From positions 124,001-188,000 of the forward strand of contig NZ_WKJD01000018.1 of assembly GCF_009674665.1 (NCBI RefSeq): a DNA stretch of 64,000 bases, written 5' to 3'. This DNA comes from Agromyces kandeliae (GTDB lineage Bacteria; Actinomycetota; Actinomycetes; Actinomycetales; Microbacteriaceae). This document shows positions 60,687 to 64,000 of the stretch, in pieces. The number at the start of each line of letters is the position of its first letter. The stretch's first letter is position 1. Both the position numbers and the translations under genes were made by a program. The notes below the pieces were generated by a model. The model did not search any database. It saw only the letters and a list, made by a program, of their open reading frames with translations, and was not told the DNA's origin.

Positions 60687-60713
60687 TGCTCATTCTTGCT
60701 CATTTATGATTGG
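60687..60713. promoter_or_regulatory. DeoR-type operator-like repeats, site 2
   Basis: TGCTCATT repeats at 60687 and 60697 (10 bases, one helical turn). Read on the minus strand, CAATCATAAATGAGCAAG matches site 1 (CAATCAGAAATGAGCAAAG) except for one substitution and one inserted A. It lies between the divergent beta-propeller-like gene and the FAH gene, so the same DeoR protein probably controls both. Confidence 0.6.
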
Positions 60714-60755
60714 ATATGGCAAGATTACCGAACCAGCCCATCTCGGAGGAATGAC

Positions 60756-61595
60756 ATGAGAACCGCTCGAGCCGTCGTCGACGGAAGCCCCCGCATCGTC
60801 GTGAAGGACGCCGACGGCGTGCGTGTCGCGCCGGTGGATCACCCCGACGATGCGCTCCAGGCGCTCGAATCCGTGGCATCCGGCCGGTCGGCCGATTGGC
60901 AGCCCATCGACCTTGAGGGGCTGGAACTGCTCGCGCCGGTGGCCGGTGCTGGCAAGATCATCGCGGTCGGCCTGAACTACGTCGACCACACCGCGGAGAC
61001 GGGCATCGCCCAGCCCGAGCGGCCGCTGACGTTCGCCAAGTACGCCACCTCCCTCACGGGCCCCGCCAGCGACGTCGTGATCCCCGACCACATCACACAA
61101 GGCGTCGACTTCGAGGCCGAACTCGCGCTGCTCATCGGCCGTCGATGCGGCGGCGACACCCCGGCCACGCTCGAGGACGTCGCGGCATACACCGTGGCGA
61201 ACGACGTCTCGGCCCGAGACGTGCAGTTCGGCGACGTCCAGTGGACCCGCGGGAAGTCGTTCGACACGTTCACGCCGCTCGGTCCGTGGCTCGTGGCAGC
61301 CGACGAATTCGGCGACCCGAGCGGTCACCGGATCTACGCAGAGGTCGACGGCGAGCTGCTCCAGGAGGACGACACTGCCGAGATGATCTTCGACGTGCCG
61401 ACGATCCTCGCGTTCGTCAGCGACGGCGTCACACTGGAGCCCGGTGACCTGGTCCTGACGGGAACTCCGGCGGGCGCGGGCGGCTTCCGCACTCCGCCGC
61501 GCTACCTCCAGCACGGCCAGACGGTCGTGGTCGGCGTCGAGGGCATCGGGGAATTGCGCAACCGGTTCGTCCACCGCTCGCGGACCGCGGCCTAA
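60756..61595 (+). CDS. fumarylacetoacetate hydrolase-family protein
   Basis: A 279-residue FAH-superfamily enzyme: 'IIAVGLNYVDHTAETG' (about 67-82), metal site 'DFEAELALLIG' (E-x-E, about 109-119), 'NDVSARDVQFGDVQWTRGKSFDTFTPLGP' and 'LVLTGTPAGAGG'. It hydrolyses or dehydrates a keto-acid. In front of a GH4 glycosidase and a pentonate-type dehydratase, it may act on the 2-keto-3-deoxy acid that the dehydratase makes. ATG at 60756 has GGAGGA 7 bases upstream. Behind operator-like site 2. Confidence 0.86.
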   Translation: MRTARAVVDGSPRIVVKDADGVRVAPVDHPDDALQALESVASGRSADWQPIDLEGLELLAPVAGAGKIIAVGLNYVDHTAETGIAQPERPLTFAKYATSLTGPASDVVIPDHITQGVDFEAELALLIGRRCGGDTPATLEDVAAYTVANDVSARDVQFGDVQWTRGKSFDTFTPLGPWLVAADEFGDPSGHRIYAEVDGELLQEDDTAEMIFDVPTILAFVSDGVTLEPGDLVLTGTPAGAGGFRTPPRYLQHGQTVVVGVEGIGELRNRFVHRSRTAA

Positions 61596-61622
61596 CATCT
61601 GCATCGACTGCGAAGGAGCATC

Positions 61623-62990
61623 ATGACCACCGATCGCCGCGTGCTCGTCCTCATCGGCGCCGGATCCGCCGTGTTCACCCGCGGCCTGCTCGCCGACCTC
61701 ATCGGCGCTCGAGACCTGGGGGGGTGGGAGATCCGACTCGTCGACGTCGACCCCGTCGCGCTTGACGTCGCGGCGGATCTCGCCGAGTCGATGGTCGCCG
61801 CACGCGGCGTGGGCGAGGACATCCGGGTCGTCCGCAGCGCGGATCGGCGTTCGGTGCTTCGCGGCGCCGACTTCGTCGTCACCTGCGTGGGCGTCGGCGG
61901 ACGGCCGGCGTGGCAGCTCGACCACGAGATCGTGCAGCGCCACGGGATCTTCCAGCCCGTAGGCGACTCGATCATGCCGGGCGGCATCTCCCGACTGCTC
62001 CGGACCACACCGGTGCTCGTCGACATCGCTCGCGACATCGCGCAACTCGCCCCGGAGGCGTTCTTCTTCAACTACTCGAATCCAATGACGGCCAACGTCC
62101 AGGCCATCCACGCGGAGACCGGGCTCGAGGTCGTCGGACTCTGCCACGGCATGCACCACATCCAGCGCGAGCTCGCCCAACTCATCGGAGCGCCGTTCGA
62201 GGAGACGTCCACCCTCTACGCGGGCATCAACCACCTGACCTTCATCTACGACTTCCGGTGGAGCGGCCGGGACGCTTGGCCGCTCATCCGCGAGCGCGTC
62301 TCGGCGGAGCTCGCGGCGGGGCCCGACTCCTCCGACATCGGGAACATCTTCTACGACTCGCCGACCGCCTGGCACAATCCGTTCGCGTGGGAGCTCTTCG
62401 AGCGGTATGGCGCATTCGCTGCGGCGGGTGATCGCCACGTCGTCGAGTTCTTCCCCGAGCGCTTCGCGTCCGGGGACTACTACGGCAAGAAGCTCGGCAT
62501 CGACGCGTTCAGCCTGCCGGAGATCCTCGAGTGGGGCGAGGCGCGCTACCAGGCGATGAAACGGCAGGCCGTGGGCGAGGAACCGCTCGACCAGTCGATC
62601 TTCGACCGCTCCGGAGGTGAACAGGAGCAGCTGATCGCCATCCTCCGATCCATCACGTTCGACTCGCGCGAGATGTTCAGCTGCAACGTCGTGAACCGCG
62701 GGCTCGTCCCCGGACTGCCCGAGTGGTCCGCGGTCGAGATCCCGGGGGTCGCCACGGCCCGTGGCATCCGTCCCGTGGCGGTGCCCGACCTCGGCAGGCC
62801 GCTTACCGCGATCCTCGCTCGGCGGCTCTCGTCCGTCGACGTGGCGGTCGAGGCGGCACTCACCGGCGACCGCGATCTGGTGGTCGAGGCGATGATCGCG
62901 GACGGGGCCGTCTCGGACACCGACCTCGCGGCCTCCCTCACCGACGAACTCCTGGCCGCGCAGGCGCGGTACCTTCCGAGGTTCGCATGA
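61623..62990 (+). CDS. glycoside hydrolase family 4, alpha-glucuronidase/galacturonidase type
   Basis: A 455-residue NAD- and metal-dependent GH4 enzyme: Rossmann motif 'LVLIGAGSAVFTRGL' (about 8-22), Asn153 in 'NYSNPM', and the metal motif Cys174-His175-Gly176-Met177 ('GLCHGMHHI'). In GH4, CHGx marks alpha-glucuronidase/galacturonidase-like members, while CHEV and CHSV mark glucosidase and galactosidase, so a uronide substrate is likely. Also 'YAGINHLTFIYDFRW', 'VEFFPERFA'. No signal peptide: the glycoside is cleaved inside after import. ATG follows AAGGAG. Stop overlaps the dehydratase gene (ATGA). Confidence 0.87.
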   Translation: MTTDRRVLVLIGAGSAVFTRGLLADLIGARDLGGWEIRLVDVDPVALDVAADLAESMVAARGVGEDIRVVRSADRRSVLRGADFVVTCVGVGGRPAWQLDHEIVQRHGIFQPVGDSIMPGGISRLLRTTPVLVDIARDIAQLAPEAFFFNYSNPMTANVQAIHAETGLEVVGLCHGMHHIQRELAQLIGAPFEETSTLYAGINHLTFIYDFRWSGRDAWPLIRERVSAELAAGPDSSDIGNIFYDSPTAWHNPFAWELFERYGAFAAAGDRHVVEFFPERFASGDYYGKKLGIDAFSLPEILEWGEARYQAMKRQAVGEEPLDQSIFDRSGGEQEQLIAILRSITFDSREMFSCNVVNRGLVPGLPEWSAVEIPGVATARGIRPVAVPDLGRPLTAILARRLSSVDVAVEAALTGDRDLVVEAMIADGAVSDTDLAASLTDELLAAQARYLPRFA

Positions 62991-64000
62991 GCGCGCGGAA
63001 CCTCGGCAGGGAGGAACGCGAGGCGGTGGCAGGCAGCGGTCTGCGCAGCGCTCGCTGGTTCGGGGCCGAGGGCAAGACGGGGTTCATGCATCGGTCTTGG
63101 ATGCGGAGCGAGGGGCTCCCCGACGACACGTTCCGCGGACGTCCGGTCATCGGCATCGCGAACTCGTGGAGCGAGTTGACGAGCTGCAACATCCACCTCC
63201 GTGCGCTCGCCGAGCACGTGAAGCGGGGGATCTGGCAGGCGGGAGGGGTTCCCTTCGAGTTCCCCACCACGTCCGCGGGCGAACCCATCGTGCGCCCGAC
63301 GGCCATGCTCCTCCGGAACCTCATGGCCATGGACCTCGAGGAGACCCTCCGGGCCAATCCGCTCGACGGCGTCGTGCTCCTCGCGGGGTGCGACAAGACG
63401 ACGCCCGCCTACCTCATGGGCGCGGCATCGGTCGACCTCCCCGCACTGCTGATCACCGGCGGACCGATGCTGAACGGGAAGTACCGGGGCGGCGACATCG
63501 GATCGGGGACCTCGGTCTGGCGGTTCACCGAGGCGTACCGGGCAGGGCAGATCGACGCATCGGCGGTGACCGAGGCGGAGGGCTGCATGGCGAGGAGCCA
63601 AGGGCACTGCATGACGATGGGCACGGCGTCGACCATGGCGTGTGTCTCCGAGTTCATGGGGATGCAGCTGCCCGGCACTGCGGCCCTCCCCGCGAACGAC
63701 TCCCGGCGCGCGACGGCAGCGCACCTGGCCGGGCGGCGCATCGTCGAAATGGTGGCCGAGGACCTGAGGCCGTCGAAGATCCTGACGCGGAAGGCGTTCG
63801 AGAACGGCGTCCGTGCGAACGCGGCTCTCGGCGGATCCACGAACGCGGTCATCCACCTGCTCGCACTCGCGCGACGCGTCGGGGTCGAGCTCACGCTCGA
63901 CGACTTCGACCGACTCGTGCGGGACGTCCCGGTCCTCGCCGACCTGATGCCGAGCGGCCGGTTCCTGATGGAGGAGTTCGCGTATGCGGGCGGGACCGCG
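62987..64000 (+). CDS. IlvD/Edd family sugar-acid (pentonate-type) dehydratase, 3' end beyond window
   Basis: Starts in the GH4 stop (ATGA) and runs open to the window end, giving 338 residues of an expected ~570-600. It has the iron-sulphur Cys67 ('SCNIHL'), Cys135 ('LAGCDKTTP') and Cys208 ('SQGHCMTMGTAS'); the 68- and 73-residue spacing equals that of L-arabinonate dehydratase. Lys137 in 'CDK' is the Mg-bridging residue. 'GEPIVRPTAMLLRNLMAMDLEE' is typical of the pentonate subgroup and differs from IlvD. It removes water from an aldonic acid to give a 2-keto-3-deoxy acid. Confidence 0.88.
   Translation, partial: MSARNLGREEREAVAGSGLRSARWFGAEGKTGFMHRSWMRSEGLPDDTFRGRPVIGIANSWSELTSCNIHLRALAEHVKRGIWQAGGVPFEFPTTSAGEPIVRPTAMLLRNLMAMDLEETLRANPLDGVVLLAGCDKTTPAYLMGAASVDLPALLITGGPMLNGKYRGGDIGSGTSVWRFTEAYRAGQIDASAVTEAEGCMARSQGHCMTMGTASTMACVSEFMGMQLPGTAALPANDSRRATAAHLAGRRIVEMVAEDLRPSKILTRKAFENGVRANAALGGSTNAVIHLLALARRVGVELTLDDFDRLVRDVPVLADLMPSGRFLMEEFAYAGGTA

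Noticed and set aside
62987..64000. Dihydroxy-acid dehydratase (ilvD) of branched amino acid synthesis
   Set aside because: The wording around the Cys ligands and the sugar-acid context fit the pentonate dehydratase subgroup better than IlvD.

Overview
The window is very GC-rich (by eye around 70% or more), with tightly packed genes, many 4-base ATGA/GTGA stop-start overlaps, actinobacterial-type regulators (LuxR, GntR/FCD, TetR, DeoR) and two-component genes. This fits a high-GC actinobacterium, most likely of the Microbacteriaceae (inference; there is no rRNA in the window). I saw no rRNA, tRNA, CRISPR array, transposase or phage gene. No gap between genes reaches 300 bases; the longest is 15873-16116.

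Bases 1-16600 are a mixed chromosomal stretch: the end of a LuxR-type regulator, two alpha/beta hydrolases, a multicopper oxidase with a small membrane protein, a NarL-type sensor/response-regulator pair, an orphan ectB-like aminotransferase, a TetR/MMPL exporter pair around a perfect 34-bp palindrome, a DUF1254/DUF1214-type protein, a secreted CHRD-like protein, a SRPBCC/ArsR pair behind twin palindromes, an exported hydrolase and a catalytically degenerate resolvase-like protein.

Bases 16610-38021 are a sugar and sugar-acid catabolic island under two GntR/FCD regulators. It holds an ABC importer without its ATPase, then a long co-oriented run (enolase-superfamily dehydratase, beta-lactamase-fold protein, Gfo/Idh dehydrogenase, CaiB-type CoA-transferase, an apparently cytosolic solute-binding-like protein, enoyl-CoA hydratase, XylX-like dehydratase, ketoglutarate-semialdehyde dehydrogenase). 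A reverse operon follows (zinc alcohol dehydrogenase, KduD-like SDR, KDPG aldolase, KDG kinase). Last comes an L-fucose-type module (aldose dehydrogenase, lactonase, FAH hydrolase, SDR, mutarotase). A 16-bp motif recurs in all three regulatory regions of the island.

Bases 38082-50693 are again mixed: a serine protease without signal peptide, a zinc-ribbon thioredoxin, a TetR gene coupled to an unusual hydrolase-glycosyltransferase fusion, a LysR/beta-lactamase-fold/MFS group, two CNNM/CBS membrane proteins and a long acyl-CoA dehydrogenase.

Bases 50760-64000 are a second catabolic island with a DeoR regulator: PfkB kinase, tautomerase-like small protein and SIS sugar isomerase/deglycase on the minus strand; a second ATPase-less ABC importer, 2-hydroxyacid dehydrogenase, DeoR, class II aldolase, an unknown protein and a deacetylase-like protein on the plus strand; then FAH hydrolase, a GH4 glycosidase of the CHGx (glucuronidase) type and a pentonate-type IlvD/Edd dehydratase cut by the window end. 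Two near-identical operator-like sites tie the halves together. The combination resembles Amadori-product (Frl) loci plus an aldolase and a uronide branch, and is my best candidate for an undescribed pathway.

Across the window the palindromic-pair word CGGATGCC/GGCATCCG recurs about 48 times (by-eye count), inside genes and as inverted pairs in terminators, much like a DNA uptake or chromosome-organisation sequence. It is absent from about 51.9 to 60.9 kb, which coincides with the core of the second island.
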